Shown here one piece after another: positions 8,316-17,243 of a stretch of DNA of 32,288 nt (positions are counted from its first letter, which is position 1; each line of letters starts with the position of its first letter). The DNA is from Rhodopila sp. Lineage in GTDB: Bacteria > Pseudomonadota > Alphaproteobacteria > Acetobacterales > Acetobacteraceae. The notes beneath the pieces were generated by a model. It was given only the letters and a program-made list of their open reading frames with translations. It did not search any database and had not been told where the DNA came from. Location: positions 1 through 32,288 of the forward strand of contig JARLIN010000270.1 of NCBI GenBank assembly GCA_031291715.1, given 5' to 3'. A program made the translations under genes and the position numbers.

Positions 8316-8331
8316 TTAAGGAGTGGTTAAC
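8316..8331 (+). promoter_or_regulatory. CtrA-type binding box, TTAA-N7-TTAAC
   Basis: The string TTAAGGAGTGGTTAAC matches the alphaproteobacterial CtrA consensus TTAA-N7-TTAAC at every fixed position. It lies in the long gap, about 630 bp from prkA and about 390 bp from folP, in a locally AT-rich patch. CtrA is the cell-cycle/motility response regulator in this class. Whether it binds here, and which transcript it controls, is not shown by the sequence. Confidence 0.5.
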
Positions 8332-8499
8332 GTGTATCGTTTTTGTTCTCGCCATCCTAACCAGCGTGGAAGGCTACACCACCCGCTAACCCCCGTGGCC
8401 GAAAATCTTTGTATGATCCGCCCGTGGGCAGCCATTGCTGAAACGGAAGGCACGTGCTCCGGCAACGCGCGTATCCGGGTCGTGGCCGATGGGTGGTAA
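8332..8499 (+). CDS. Very doubtful 55-codon ORF with a strong Shine-Dalgarno
   Basis: A GTG at 8332 is preceded by AAGGAG at good spacing (8 nt), and the frame (VYRFCSRHPNQRG…) stays open to a TAA at 8497. The product would be small, arginine-rich and with three cysteines; it is unrecognised. The apparent ribosome site is part of the CtrA-type box, so the match may be coincidence. Confidence 0.13.
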   Translation: MYRFCSRHPNQRGRLHHPLTPVAENLCMIRPWAAIAETEGTCSGNARIRVVADGW

Positions 8500-8509
8500 T
8501 TTCATCCAA

Positions 8510-8537
8510 CTGACTGATTTGTAATGTTCTTTATAGT
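8510..8537 (+). promoter_or_regulatory. Possible sigma70-type promoter for folP-glmM-thiD
   Basis: CTGACT (8510-8515) and TATAGT (8532-8537) are separated by 16 bp and match TTGACA/TATAAT at 4 of 6 and 5 of 6 positions. Transcription would start near 8544, giving a GC-rich, foldable leader of about 170 nt before folP. This is weak evidence based on pattern only. Confidence 0.3.
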
Positions 8538-8713
8538 GAGGTGACAGAGGGGCGGCTGAAGGCGTGAAACCGGTCGATTTCGGGCAGGGCTACGGCGTCG
8601 GGTGCTCCGGGTCTACGCCGATACGGTCATCTCGCGCCGTGAGTGGGGGCGAAGCCCAACCGATTCTCTGATAAGACAGCTGTTCTCCGTTTTGCTGCAT
8701 AGGTGTGCCTACG

Positions 8714-9550
8714 ATGCTTTTCCCCCGACAGCCCAGGCAATGGGCCGGTTTCAGCTTGGACCGGCCGCTGGTTATGGGCATCCTGAACGTGACCCCCGAC
8801 AGTTTCAGCGATGGCGGTCGCCGGACCGACCCTCGGGTCGCCATAGAAGCCGGCCTTTCGATGGCTGCTGACGGTGCGGACATCATCGATGTCGGTGGCG
8901 AGACCACAAAGCCTGGGGCCGCCGCGGTCTCGCCCGACCAGGAACAGGACCGGCTTCTGCCCGTCGTCCGTGCCCTGGCCGCCGAAGGGATATGCGTTTC
9001 GGTGGATACACGGAATGCGGCGACGATGCGGGCGGCCCTCGCTGCCGGCGCGAAGATCATCAACGACGTCTCGGGGCTGAGCTACGACCCGCTCTCGATA
9101 GGGGTGGTGGCGTCACACGCATGCCCCGTTGTGCTGATGCATATGCGTGGTACGCCGGAGACGATGAACAGCCAGGCCGTTTACCAGGACGTCGTCGCCG
9201 AGGTGCGGGCCGAACTGCTGACGTGCATAGACGCAGCCATCCAGGCTGGCATCCGCGCGGAACAGATCGTCATTGACCCCGGACTCGGCTTCGCCAAGCT
9301 GTCGACGCACTCGCAAGCGATCCTGCGCGGGCTGCCCGACCTCGCCAGCCTCGGCTATCCAATCCTGATCGGCCTTTCCCGCAAAGCCTTCATCGGGGCG
9401 CTATCGGGAGAGACCCAGGCCGATCGCCGTCTTGGTGGATCTCTCGCGGCCGGGCTGTTCGCCGTCCTGCGTGGGGCGTCAATCCTTCGCGTGCATGACG
9501 TGCGGGAGACAGTACAAGCTATTCGTGTCTGGCATACATTGTTCGAATGA
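8714..9550 (+). CDS. folP: Dihydropteroate synthase
   Basis: It joins p-aminobenzoate to dihydropterin pyrophosphate to form dihydropteroate in folate synthesis; it is the sulfonamide target. It has 278 residues. The two family signatures are clear: [15 protein letters not shown] (about 21-35, pterin/pyrophosphate loop) and [13 protein letters not shown] (about 57-69). Later motifs are [26 protein letters not shown] and [11 protein letters not shown] (binding Lys). I prefer the ATG at 8714, which has AGGTG 8 nt upstream; the track's GTG at 8705 would add three residues and cannot be excluded. It is the first gene of a folP-glmM-thiD unit. In many alphaproteobacteria ftsH precedes this block; here it does not. 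Confidence 0.96.
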   Translation: MLFPRQPRQWAGFSLDRPLVMGILNVTPDSFSDGGRRTDPRVAIEAGLSMAADGADIIDVGGETTKPGAAAVSPDQEQDRLLPVVRALAAEGICVSVDTRNAATMRAALAAGAKIINDVSGLSYDPLSIGVVASHACPVVLMHMRGTPETMNSQAVYQDVVAEVRAELLTCIDAAIQAGIRAEQIVIDPGLGFAKLSTHSQAILRGLPDLASLGYPILIGLSRKAFIGALSGETQADRRLGGSLAAGLFAVLRGASILRVHDVRETVQAIRVWHTLFE

Positions 9551-9617
9551 GGCACGGTTCCGCTTCCCCAACACGGGGTGTTTCATTAGGGGTGCCGGTC
9601 GGAGCGACGGATACCGA

Positions 9618-10991
9618 ATGACCAAGACAAGACGACTGTTCGGCACGGATGGAATCAGAGGCCAGGCGAACACCGAGCCGATGACCGCGGGCATAGCGCT
9701 GCGTGTGGGCCAGGCCGCCGGCCTGCTGTTCACTCGCGGCGCGCATCGCCACCGGGTCGTGATCGGCAAGGACACCAGGCTGTCCGGTTATATGATCGAA
9801 CCCGCACTCACCGCCGGTTTCATTGGTGCAGGCATGGACGTCACCCTTCTGGGGCCGCTGCCGACACCAGCCGTGGCGATGCTGACGCGGTCGCTGCGTG
9901 CCGACCTGGGCGTGATGATCTCGGCGTCGCACAATCCGTATGAGGACAATGGCATCAAACTGTTCGGTCCCGACGGCACCAAGCTGTCCGACGAGATGGA
10001 AATCGAGATTGAGGCGCTGATGGACAGCCCCTTCGCCGACCGTCTCGCCGACTCCCACTTGTTGGGGCGAGCCTCCCGGCTGGAGGACGCGGCGGGCCGG
10101 TATATCGAGGCAGCGAAGGCGAGTTTCCCGCGTGGATCGCGGCTTGACGGACTGCGCATCGTCGTCGATTGCGCCAACGGCGCCGGCTACAAGGTCGCAC
10201 CGACCGTGCTGTGGGAGCTAGGTGCGACCGTCATTCCGGTAGGCGTTGGGCCGGATGGTTTCAATATCAATAAAGACTGCGGCTCCACGGTGCCGGAGTT
10301 CCTCTGCGCCAAAGTCCTCGAGCATGGCGCGCATCTCGGGATTGCGCTGGATGGCGACGCCGATCGGGTGATCATCGCCGATGAGAACGGCGAGATGGTC
10401 GATGGCGACCAGATCCTGGCGCTGATCGCTCAGTCCTGGCACCAGGCAGGCATGTTGCGGGGCGGCGGTATCGTCGCCACGGTGATGTCCAACCTGGGTC
10501 TGGAACGGCATCTGGCTGGGCTGGGTCTGGAACTCCACCGCACCAAGGTCGGCGACCGCTATGTGGCGGAGCATATGCGCGCCTCGGGCATCAACGTCGG
10601 CGGTGAGCAGTCGGGGCATCTGATCCTGTCCGATTTCGCGACAACGGGGGACGGGTTGCTCGCCGCGCTGCAGGTCCTCGCCGTGCTGGTTCAGCAAGGG
10701 CGTGCCGCGTCCGAGGTCCTCCAGGTCTTCCAGCGGTTGCCGCAGCGGTTGAAGAACGTGCGGTTCAAGGGTGTCTCCCCGCTGCGGGATGAGCGTGTGC
10801 AGGCGGCGATCCGGGATGCGGAGCTACGCCTGAATGGCACAGGCCGCGTGCTCATTCGCGAAAGCGGGACCGAACCGCTGGTACGGGTGATGGCCGAGGG
10901 CGAGGACAGCGCGTTGGTGGCCGACGTCGTCGATTCGCTGTGCGAGATGGTCGCCGAGGTTGCCCGTGTCCGGGAAGCTGCTCTCTCATGA
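9618..10991 (+). CDS. glmM: Phosphoglucosamine mutase
   Basis: It interconverts glucosamine-6-phosphate and glucosamine-1-phosphate, a step toward UDP-N-acetylglucosamine for peptidoglycan and lipopolysaccharide. It has 457 residues, typical of the family. It begins [15 protein letters not shown], the usual GlmM N-terminus, so the upstream extension to 9432 is rejected as it overlaps folP. The phosphoserine loop ISASHNP has its Ser at about 104. The metal loop DGDADR follows, then GEQSGH and the phosphate-binding [14 protein letters not shown] near the C-terminus. It starts 67 bp after folP and overlaps thiD by 4 bp, so the three are probably cotranscribed. Confidence 0.97.
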   Translation: MTKTRRLFGTDGIRGQANTEPMTAGIALRVGQAAGLLFTRGAHRHRVVIGKDTRLSGYMIEPALTAGFIGAGMDVTLLGPLPTPAVAMLTRSLRADLGVMISASHNPYEDNGIKLFGPDGTKLSDEMEIEIEALMDSPFADRLADSHLLGRASRLEDAAGRYIEAAKASFPRGSRLDGLRIVVDCANGAGYKVAPTVLWELGATVIPVGVGPDGFNINKDCGSTVPEFLCAKVLEHGAHLGIALDGDADRVIIADENGEMVDGDQILALIAQSWHQAGMLRGGGIVATVMSNLGLERHLAGLGLELHRTKVGDRYVAEHMRASGINVGGEQSGHLILSDFATTGDGLLAALQVLAVLVQQGRAASEVLQVFQRLPQRLKNVRFKGVSPLRDERVQAAIRDAELRLNGTGRVLIRESGTEPLVRVMAEGEDSALVADVVDSLCEMVAEVARVREAALS

Positions 10992-11809
10992 AGGGGCGGG
11001 TGCTGGTCATTGCTGGATCGGATTCCGGCGGCGGTGCCGGCATTCAGGCGGATATCAAGACGATCACGGCGCTCGGCGCCTTCGCAGCGACGGCGATCAC
11101 CGCGTTGACGGCGCAGAATACGCTGGGCGTGCACGGCGTTATGCCGGTGCCGGCAGATTTCATTCGCCAGCAGATCGATGTGGTGATGAGCGATATCGGC
11201 GCCGACGTGATCAAAATCGGGATGCTCGGCGACATCGCCACGATCGAGGCGGTTGGCGATGCTCTGGCGGCCTATGCGCCGGGTGTGCCGGTGGTGCTGG
11301 ACCCGGTGATGGTGGCAAAGGGCGGGTATGCGTTACTGGCGACCCAGGCCGTGGACTCTTTGCGCCGCCGGTTGCTGCCGCGTGCGGCGGTGATCACGCC
11401 GAACTTGCCGGAAGCCGAGGCACTGACCGGGTTGAGGATTCGCACGGAGCCGGACATGCACGTCGCCGCGGCGGCGCTGCTGGCGCTGGGCGTGCCGGCG
11501 GTACTCCTGAAGGGAGGCCACCTGGAGTCCGATACGGTGACCGATCTGCTTGCAACCTCCGCGGGTACCGAGGTTTTTGCTGCGCCGCGCATCGAGACGC
11601 AGCACACCCACGGAACCGGTTGCACCACGGCGTCCGCCGTCGCGGCCGGATTGGCCCAAGGCATGACCCTGCGGGACTCGGTGATCCGCGCACGGGCCTA
11701 TGTTCGCGCAGCGATCACCGCCGCTCCTGGTTTCGGCGGTGGTCATGGACCGCTGGATCACGCCGTCACGGTGGATGTGGGGCGGTTGGATGCTCCCGGC
11801 CGGTGGTGA
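10988..11809 (+). CDS. thiD: Hydroxymethylpyrimidine/phosphomethylpyrimidine kinase
   Basis: It phosphorylates hydroxymethylpyrimidine and its monophosphate for thiamine synthesis. It has 273 residues. The ribokinase-type start [21 protein letters not shown] is diagnostic for ThiD. Further motifs are [33 protein letters not shown] and the anion-hole/catalytic segment [16 protein letters not shown]. Its ATG overlaps the glmM stop (ATGA), so translation is probably coupled. No other thiamine genes or TPP riboswitch are seen, so it appears to be a salvage-capable gene carried by the folP-glmM operon. Confidence 0.96.
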   Translation: MKGRVLVIAGSDSGGGAGIQADIKTITALGAFAATAITALTAQNTLGVHGVMPVPADFIRQQIDVVMSDIGADVIKIGMLGDIATIEAVGDALAAYAPGVPVVLDPVMVAKGGYALLATQAVDSLRRRLLPRAAVITPNLPEAEALTGLRIRTEPDMHVAAAALLALGVPAVLLKGGHLESDTVTDLLATSAGTEVFAAPRIETQHTHGTGCTTASAVAAGLAQGMTLRDSVIRARAYVRAAITAAPGFGGGHGPLDHAVTVDVGRLDAPGRW

Positions 11810-12108
11810 GTTCCTTCCAGTCTCCTGCGCACGTTCAGGCGTGTCCCGACAAGCGCTGGAACGCACTCATCGCAGATGGGTCTGCCTGGGGCTCCCATTG
11901 CCACGACAAGCGCCGGGAATGCCGTGATCGTAGGTAACTCGCAACAATTGAGAAATGACAATCGGCCGCGCCTCGGCGGTGTACGGTGCCGGATCATATG
12001 ACTCGGACTGCGCCGGACCATGGCAGCGGAGAGAGGACGGCGACGGTGGGGGCTACACGGGCCAGGGAAGACATCGAGCGAAGATAAAATAGCTCGCTGT
12101 AGTCAATT
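11810..12108. other. Convergent intergenic gap, thiD / pqiC
   Basis: This 299-bp stretch lies between two converging operons. No ORF with coding character, no clear terminator with a T-run and no repeat arm was recognised. Confidence 0.5.
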
Positions 12109-12672
12109 TCAGGTTCGAGACACCAGCATCTCAGCGAGGGTATCCGCGAGTTGAGCCGTCGCCGTGCTCATGGCCGACACCAGCGCCTGAGTCGTCCCGT
12201 CGGCCGGCCGGACCGTGAACATCACACCGCGCGATGCGGTGCCTTTCCCGGCAACCGCTATCTGCGCAGCCAGCAGCACGGCGCCGTCACGATTGAGATC
12301 CAGGCGTTGCAGATTGATCTCCACCGTCGCGTCAGAGGGGGTAGAGATGGCGCCGCTATCCCCGTAAACCATGCTGCCCGGCAGCCGCTGGTTCAACTCC
12401 TGCACGAGGATGCGGCCGATCATCGAATCGAGCGGTTCGCCCCACCATTCGTTAGACAGGACGTCCATCCGGTACCCCTCGGACGATCGGACGATCTGCG
12501 AGCGTTCCAGGTATCGTGCCAGGGCGATCGTCCGTAGCTCTATGTTGCGCGGCGCGCCTGCATGGGTTGGACCTGGCACCGGTGCCAGGACATACAGTGT
12601 CGGATTGGGTGACGCGCAGGCCGCTGGCAACCCCGCCAGGGCCAACAGGGCGGAGCGCCTGGACAGGCTCAC
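12109..12672 (-). CDS. pqiC: PqiC/YmbA-type ABC transport auxiliary lipoprotein
   Basis: This 187-residue outer-membrane lipoprotein is the partner of the PqiB MCE tunnel. The N-terminus MSLSRRSALLALAGLPAAC is a lipoprotein signal with lipobox LPAAC and lipidated Cys19. The mature part begins with the family-typical PTLYVLAP motif, then IELRTIALARYLERSQIVR. The start is a GTG at 12672 inside the pqiB stop (GTGA overlap), consistent with translational coupling. It is the last gene of the pqiABC operon. In E. coli PqiC forms a ring at the outer membrane that docks PqiB; the same role is inferred here. Confidence 0.9.
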   Translation of the reverse strand: MSLSRRSALLALAGLPAACASPNPTLYVLAPVPGPTHAGAPRNIELRTIALARYLERSQIVRSSEGYRMDVLSNEWWGEPLDSMIGRILVQELNQRLPGSMVYGDSGAISTPSDATVEINLQRLDLNRDGAVLLAAQIAVAGKGTASRGVMFTVRPADGTTQALVSAMSTATAQLADTLAEMLVSRT

Positions 12673-14357
12673 TGTACCCCCTGGTCGGTGCGGCCACGAA
12701 TCAGCGCCTCGGGGTGACGCGACAACAGATCCGCCAGCACGCGGATCGAGCGGGCCGCATCGGAAAGCTGCATCATCATCCGGCTGACATCGCGGTTGAA
12801 GCGCGAGTCGCCGCCATAGCCGCTCTCCAGCGATCCGATCAGCTTGTCAGTGCGCTTCACCGAGTCCTCCAGGCCCGCAGCGATCGCCGGGAGGCGCTGG
12901 GTCATCGGCGTGAGGCCGTGATTGAGGTTGTCCACCAGCGTCTGCGTGCTGGCGAGCGTCGAGCGCAGGGCAGTCACGGATTCCGCAAGCTGCTTATCGT
13001 TGACCAGTGCGTTCACCCCGGCCAGCGTCTGGTCCAGGTTGTTGCCGATCGACTCGAACGGGATGTCGTTCAGGCGGTTGACCAGCTTGGTGGCCGCGGT
13101 CGCGACATCGTCCGCACTGCCGCCCAGGACGGGAATGACATAGGTATCACCATCCTTACCGAGCTGGCCCGGGCCGGCATCGCGGTAGATGTCCATCGCC
13201 AGTTGCTTCTGCCCGGTCAGGATGTTGCCGCTTTCCAGCTGCACGCGCAGGCCGCGCCGCACCAGGTCCCGCATCCTGCTGTCCAGGTCAGCATTCGTCG
13301 GCAGTTCCAGCATAGCGATGCGCTCGGGTTCCAAGGTGAAGTGAACCGGGGCGACGACGTTGTCGAGCGCGCGGTCATAGACCAGCGAAACGCTGGAGAC
13401 CTCGCCGATCTTCAGGCCGCGCAAGGTAACGGCCGAGCCCGCGGCAAGCCCGGATACCGAGCCGATGAAATTAGCCACGAATGGCACGCTGCGCTTGAAG
13501 GCGGAGGAGTCGGCCGCGTCCTTCGACTGAAAGAGCGTGAATGTGTGATCAGCCCGGCTCTCTTCGGTGATTTTCGGATCGTCCGGCGTTTCGAAGGCAA
13601 TGCCGCCCAGCACGACCGCGCGGAGCGATTCGACCTGAAGCTGAAGCCCGTTCGCCCCAAGCTGCACCGTGGCGCCGGAAGCATTCCAGAACCGGGAGTT
13701 GTCGTGCACGTATTTGTCGAAAGGCGCACGCACGAAGGCGTGGACGGTGATGTTCCGCGCCATCTCGCCGACGTCCCAGCCAAGTATTTCCCCCGCCTCC
13801 AGGTCGCGGAACATGATCGGCGAACCGAGATTGAGCGACCCGATACGGTTGGCCTGCAAAAGGAATGTGCGCCCCGGCACGTCTGATTGCAGCACCGGCG
13901 GGTTTTCCAGGCCGACGAAAGTACGCTGCGGTTCGCCGCCCTCGCTGGAGGGCAACAGATCGATATAGGAGCCGGAGAAAAGCGTTTGCAGCCCGCTGAT
14001 GGAGCCCGCGAAGAAGCGAGGCCGCACGACCCAGAACCGCGCCTTGTCGGTGAGCAGCGGCTCCGCTTCCCGGTTCATCCGCACCGTCACCTGAACGCGC
14101 TTCAAGTCGGGGCTCAGATCGACCTTTTGCACCACGCCCATATCGACGTCCTTGTGCCGCACGTGGGACTGATTGGCCTGCAGGCCCTCGGCGGTCTCGA
14201 AGGTGATCGTGATCAGCGGTCCGCGCTGAGAAATCGTTGACCAGGCCAGCCACGCGCCGATGATCAGGGTGACCAACGGGATGGCCCAGATCAGGGACAG
14301 GCGACGCGTTCGGTCGATCCCGGACCGCACGACGGCAGACGGGTGCTTGTCGCTCAT
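12669..14357 (-). CDS. pqiB: PqiB family MCE protein (intermembrane transport)
   Basis: This 562-residue membrane-anchored periplasmic protein has one N-terminal transmembrane helix (about 20-39, LSLIWAIPLVTLIIGAWLAW) followed by repeated MCE domains. The first opens at ITITFETAEGLQANQSHVRHKDVDMGVV; later ones show GLKIGEVSSVSLVYD. The C-terminal half is helical (LNHGLTPMTQRLPAIAAGLEDS), as expected for the PqiB needle. It forms a tunnel spanning the periplasm for lipid movement. The track start at 14546 lies inside pqiA; the ATG at 14357 overlaps the pqiA stop by 4 bp and is chosen. Both neighbours confirm the assignment. Confidence 0.94.
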   Translation of the reverse strand: MSDKHPSAVVRSGIDRTRRLSLIWAIPLVTLIIGAWLAWSTISQRGPLITITFETAEGLQANQSHVRHKDVDMGVVQKVDLSPDLKRVQVTVRMNREAEPLLTDKARFWVVRPRFFAGSISGLQTLFSGSYIDLLPSSEGGEPQRTFVGLENPPVLQSDVPGRTFLLQANRIGSLNLGSPIMFRDLEAGEILGWDVGEMARNITVHAFVRAPFDKYVHDNSRFWNASGATVQLGANGLQLQVESLRAVVLGGIAFETPDDPKITEESRADHTFTLFQSKDAADSSAFKRSVPFVANFIGSVSGLAAGSAVTLRGLKIGEVSSVSLVYDRALDNVVAPVHFTLEPERIAMLELPTNADLDSRMRDLVRRGLRVQLESGNILTGQKQLAMDIYRDAGPGQLGKDGDTYVIPVLGGSADDVATAATKLVNRLNDIPFESIGNNLDQTLAGVNALVNDKQLAESVTALRSTLASTQTLVDNLNHGLTPMTQRLPAIAAGLEDSVKRTDKLIGSLESGYGGDSRFNRDVSRMMMQLSDAARSIRVLADLLSRHPEALIRGRTDQGVQ

Positions 14358-15664
14358 ACCCTCTCGGCCCGCTGACGAGCGTTGTCCCACATCAGGCGGG
14401 GGTCGAAGCTGCGCGCGGCGAGCATCGTCAGGATGACCACGGCGGCGAATGCGATCGCGCCGGGCCCCGGATACACGCTGGCCACCTGACCGAATTGCAC
14501 CAAAGCCACCAGGATGGACTCCATGAAAATGTCGATCATCGACCACCGGCCGATGGTATCGACGATCCGGTACAGCACCGTGCGGTCACGCAACCTGCGC
14601 GTGGTTCCGGATTGCGTCGAGATCAGCAGGATACCAAGCCCCACGAGCTTCATCACAGGGACCGCGACACTGGCGAAAAACACCAATGCCGCCAGCGGCC
14701 ACATGTCGATCTGCATCAGTTCCCGCACGCCGCCCAGGATCGTGCTGGGTTGGCCCGCGCCCAGGCGAACGACCGTCAGCACGGGGTAGATGTTAGCCGG
14801 GATGTAAAGGATCAGCGCGGCGAGTGCGAAGGCCCAGGTGCGCTGGATCGACCCCGGCTTGCGGTCGTGCAACCGAAAACCGCACCGCGAACACCGCATA
14901 CCGGGGAACGCTCGGCTGACCAACCCGCAGGTCTCGCAGCCGATGCGCCAGCGATGCTGGTTCGGCGCGGGCCGGTCGGGGGTGGCGGCGTTGGAATCCA
15001 AGGCGCGCCGCAGCCGGCGGTTGCGTGGTTCCATTGCCTCCCATACCGCTTGGTCGTCCACCGCGTAGTCCGCCAGCACCATGACCACCATCAGCCCGCC
15101 CAGCGCGAAGATCGCCGGGCCGAGATCGACTGTGGCCATTCCGCTGAGGCGCACATAGGCGACGAACAGGCCCAGCAGGTAGATTTCCACCATTGACCAC
15201 GGGCGGAGATGCTCCACCCAGGCGTAGATCACGCGGAGTTCCGCCGGCGGGCGTTTCAGCCGCAAGCCGAGAAGAACGGCCAGCATGCAAAGGACTCGGG
15301 CCAGCGGGGCGGCGACGGTGGTGACCAGGACGACCAGCGAGATTTCCCACACGCCGAACTGCTCCAGGGCCGCGGGACCGCTCACCAGGCCGGCCACCCG
15401 CTGCTGACCGGCGGTTGAGACGGACATCAGCGTCAGCGTCGCACCCAGACCGAACAGGATCAGCGCGCTGAGATTGAGGGCAAGGGGAAGCAGCAGCGGA
15501 TCGCGGCGGGTATGGCGCAGCACCGCGTCGCAGCGAAGGCAGACGGCACGGGAGGAAGGACGCAGTGCGGGCAGCACCTGTATCTGCCCGCAATCCATGC
15601 ATTCATACAGTCTTGGGGCCGTCACCACGACATTTTCCTCTGACGCCTTGAGCGTGGTGCCCAT
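14354..15664 (-). CDS. pqiA: PqiA family integral membrane protein
   Basis: This 436-residue inner-membrane protein is made of two similar halves. Each begins with a zinc-ribbon-like CxxC…CxxC (Cys 22/25/42/45 and 243/246/258/261) followed by about four transmembrane helices, the family layout. It is the membrane partner of the PqiB tunnel. The track extends this frame to 17221, but the extra 519 codons lie upstream and largely antisense to the ABC substrate-binding gene, so they are a GC-rich shadow. The ATG at 15664 (MGTTLKASEEN) puts the first zinc ribbon about 20 residues from the start. It is the first gene of pqiABC. E. coli pqi is induced by paraquat and SoxS; no such site was recognised here. 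Confidence 0.92.
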   Translation of the reverse strand: MGTTLKASEENVVVTAPRLYECMDCGQIQVLPALRPSSRAVCLRCDAVLRHTRRDPLLLPLALNLSALILFGLGATLTLMSVSTAGQQRVAGLVSGPAALEQFGVWEISLVVLVTTVAAPLARVLCMLAVLLGLRLKRPPAELRVIYAWVEHLRPWSMVEIYLLGLFVAYVRLSGMATVDLGPAIFALGGLMVVMVLADYAVDDQAVWEAMEPRNRRLRRALDSNAATPDRPAPNQHRWRIGCETCGLVSRAFPGMRCSRCGFRLHDRKPGSIQRTWAFALAALILYIPANIYPVLTVVRLGAGQPSTILGGVRELMQIDMWPLAALVFFASVAVPVMKLVGLGILLISTQSGTTRRLRDRTVLYRIVDTIGRWSMIDIFMESILVALVQFGQVASVYPGPGAIAFAAVVILTMLAARSFDPRLMWDNARQRAERV

Positions 15665-15853
15665 CAAACGGCTGCCTGACGAAGGATCGGTGAGCGCATC
15701 GCAGTGAAGTAGCACGGGAAAGCGGTCGAAAAAGAGGTGCTCACCATGACAATGAGGAAAAGTACACCGGAGCGGTTGGAAGCCGGTGCGGGTCCGTGTC
15801 TTCCTCTTTAGCCGCGATTCGGGCAAAAATGGATTCGCAATGGGAGGATAAAA

Positions 15854-17113
15854 ATGAATATGGACAAAACCCAGGACATCGCCGGATCGGTCCCCCGCGC
15901 GCTGACGCGGTCCCTGTTCGGCGCGGTGGTGCTGACTGTGCTGGCCGGTGGCGTGCTGCCCGCCTCGGCGGAGGATCTGCCGGGCGTGACGGCGAACGAG
16001 GTCAAGATCGGGAATACCAACGACTATAGCGGACCGGCGTCGGCCTACGGCGTGATCTCCAAGACCGAGGCGGCCTTCTTCAAGATGGTCAACGATCAGG
16101 GCGGCGTGGCTGGCCACATGATCAACTTCATCTCGTATGATGATGGCTACAGCCCGCCCAAGACGGTGGAGCAGGTGCGCCGCCTGATCGAGGAAGATCA
16201 GGTCGCCCTGCTGTTCAACACACTCGGTACGCCGACCAATACGGCGATCCAGCGCTACGTGAACCAGAAGAAGGTGCCGCACCTGTTTATCGCGACCGGA
16301 GCGGACAAATGGGGCGACTACCAGCATTTCCCCTGGACGATGGGCTACCAGCCCAGCTACCGGACCGAGGCGCAGATATATACGAAATACCTGCTGATGC
16401 AGGATCCCAACGCCAAGATGGCGATTCTGTATCAGAACGATGACTTCGGAAAAGATTACCCGGCCGGGGTTAAAGATATTCTGGGCGCCAACTATGCCAC
16501 TACGGTCGTCAAGGAAGCCAGCTACGAGACGACGGACGCGACGGTGGACAGCCAGCTCACAAGCCTGCAGGCGTCGGGCGCGGATGCACTGCTGGTGGCC
16601 GCGACGCCAAAATTCGCCGCGCAGGCGATCAAGAAGGTGCATGACCTCGGTTGGCACCCGAAGTTCTTCTTCATGACCAATGTGTCGATCTCGGTCGGCT
16701 CGGTCATGACCCCGGCGGGGGCAGAGAATGGCATCGGTGTCATCACGACCGGGTATATGAAAGACCCGACCGATCCGGCGTTCAAGGACGACCCGGGGAT
16801 GAACGAGTGGCGGGCCTTCATGGCGAAATACATGCCCGGCGCCGATACGACCGATGGCAACTACAGCTTCGCCTATGGGGTCAGCACGGTGATGTTGCAG
16901 GTGCTGAAGCAATGCAACGGCGATTTCTCCCGCGCGAACATCATGAAGCAGGCGGCGAACCTGCATGATGCACCGGATCCCGTGCTGCTGCCGGGGATCA
17001 AGGTCAATACCAGCCCGACCAACTTCCACCCGATCCGCGCGATGCAGTTGCAGAAGTGGGATGGCAAGACGTGGGAGCGGTTTGGGGCTGTGATCGAGGG
17101 GGCTGGTTCGTAG
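15854..17113 (+). CDS. ABC transporter substrate-binding protein, branched-chain amino acid type
   Basis: This 419-residue periplasmic binding protein is of the Leu/Ile/Val (Peripla_BP_6) type. It has a signal peptide with a hydrophobic core FGAVVLTVLAGGVLPASA and cleavage expected after ASA at about 39. The mature protein opens with EVKIGNTNDYSGPASAYG and continues with YDDGYSPPKTVEQVRRLIEEDQV, both typical. GGGAGG-like Shine-Dalgarno (GGGAGG, 6 nt before the ATG) gives a firm start. No permease or ATPase gene adjoins it; the livHMGF operon at 23884-27719 lacks a binding protein and is a plausible partner. Ligand unknown: the family also covers amides, urea and aromatic compounds. It is followed by a palindromic repeat. 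Confidence 0.92.
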   Translation: MNMDKTQDIAGSVPRALTRSLFGAVVLTVLAGGVLPASAEDLPGVTANEVKIGNTNDYSGPASAYGVISKTEAAFFKMVNDQGGVAGHMINFISYDDGYSPPKTVEQVRRLIEEDQVALLFNTLGTPTNTAIQRYVNQKKVPHLFIATGADKWGDYQHFPWTMGYQPSYRTEAQIYTKYLLMQDPNAKMAILYQNDDFGKDYPAGVKDILGANYATTVVKEASYETTDATVDSQLTSLQASGADALLVAATPKFAAQAIKKVHDLGWHPKFFFMTNVSISVGSVMTPAGAENGIGVITTGYMKDPTDPAFKDDPGMNEWRAFMAKYMPGADTTDGNYSFAYGVSTVMLQVLKQCNGDFSRANIMKQAANLHDAPDPVLLPGIKVNTSPTNFHPIRAMQLQKWDGKTWERFGAVIEGAGS

Positions 17114-17160
17114 GACCCTGAGCGCCATGGGGGCGGCTGGTCCCGCCGTTGCCTTGCCCT

Positions 17161-17232
17161 CATGGCCGGGCTTGACCCCGCCATCCGCCCCCAATCGTTC
17201 GTACGCAGATGGCTGGGACATGCCCAGCCATG
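17161..17232. repeat. REP-like inverted repeat between convergent genes
   Basis: Arms CATGGCCGGG… (17161-17185) and …CAGCCATG (17208-17232) are reverse complements at 21 of 25 positions around a 22-nt loop. It shares the CATGGCCGGG core with the elements at 201 and 30791. It lies between the stop codons of the substrate-binding protein and the reductase. It may limit read-through as a hairpin in either direction, but there is no T-run. Confidence 0.7.
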
Positions 17233-17243
17233 GCGGCGCGAGT

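Larger units (their letters stand above)
7683..8713. other. Long (about 1 kb) intergenic gap between divergent prkA and folP
   Basis: Elsewhere in the window gaps are nearly all below 350 bp, so this one stands out. It holds an inverted repeat (7886-7906), a perfect CtrA-type box (8316-8331), a possible folP promoter (8510-8537) and two low-confidence small ORFs, all listed separately. The 9-mer TGCAACCGT occurs twice in direct orientation, at 7753-7761 and 7819-7827, 66 bp apart and upstream of prkA; this could be a pair of regulator sites. A GC-rich hairpin, GGCCGCC…GGCGGCC, lies around 8212-8232. No DnaA boxes, tRNA or known riboswitch core was recognised. Confidence 0.55.

Noticed and set aside
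8316-8713. Chromosome replication origin in the long gap (CtrA box, AT-rich patch)
   Set aside because: No DnaA boxes were found and no origin-linked genes (dnaA, hemE, parAB) are nearby.
10988-11809. TPP riboswitch control of thiD
   Set aside because: thiD overlaps glmM, leaving no leader, and no THI-box core was seen upstream of the operon.
12516-13886. 456-codon plus-strand ORF
   Set aside because: Antisense to pqiB and pqiC, which have clear family motifs.
15665-17221. N-terminal extension of the pqiA frame to give a 955-residue ORF
   Set aside because: Most of the extra frame runs antisense to the well-supported substrate-binding protein gene, is rich in Arg/His/Gly without domains, and precedes a normal PqiA N-terminus.
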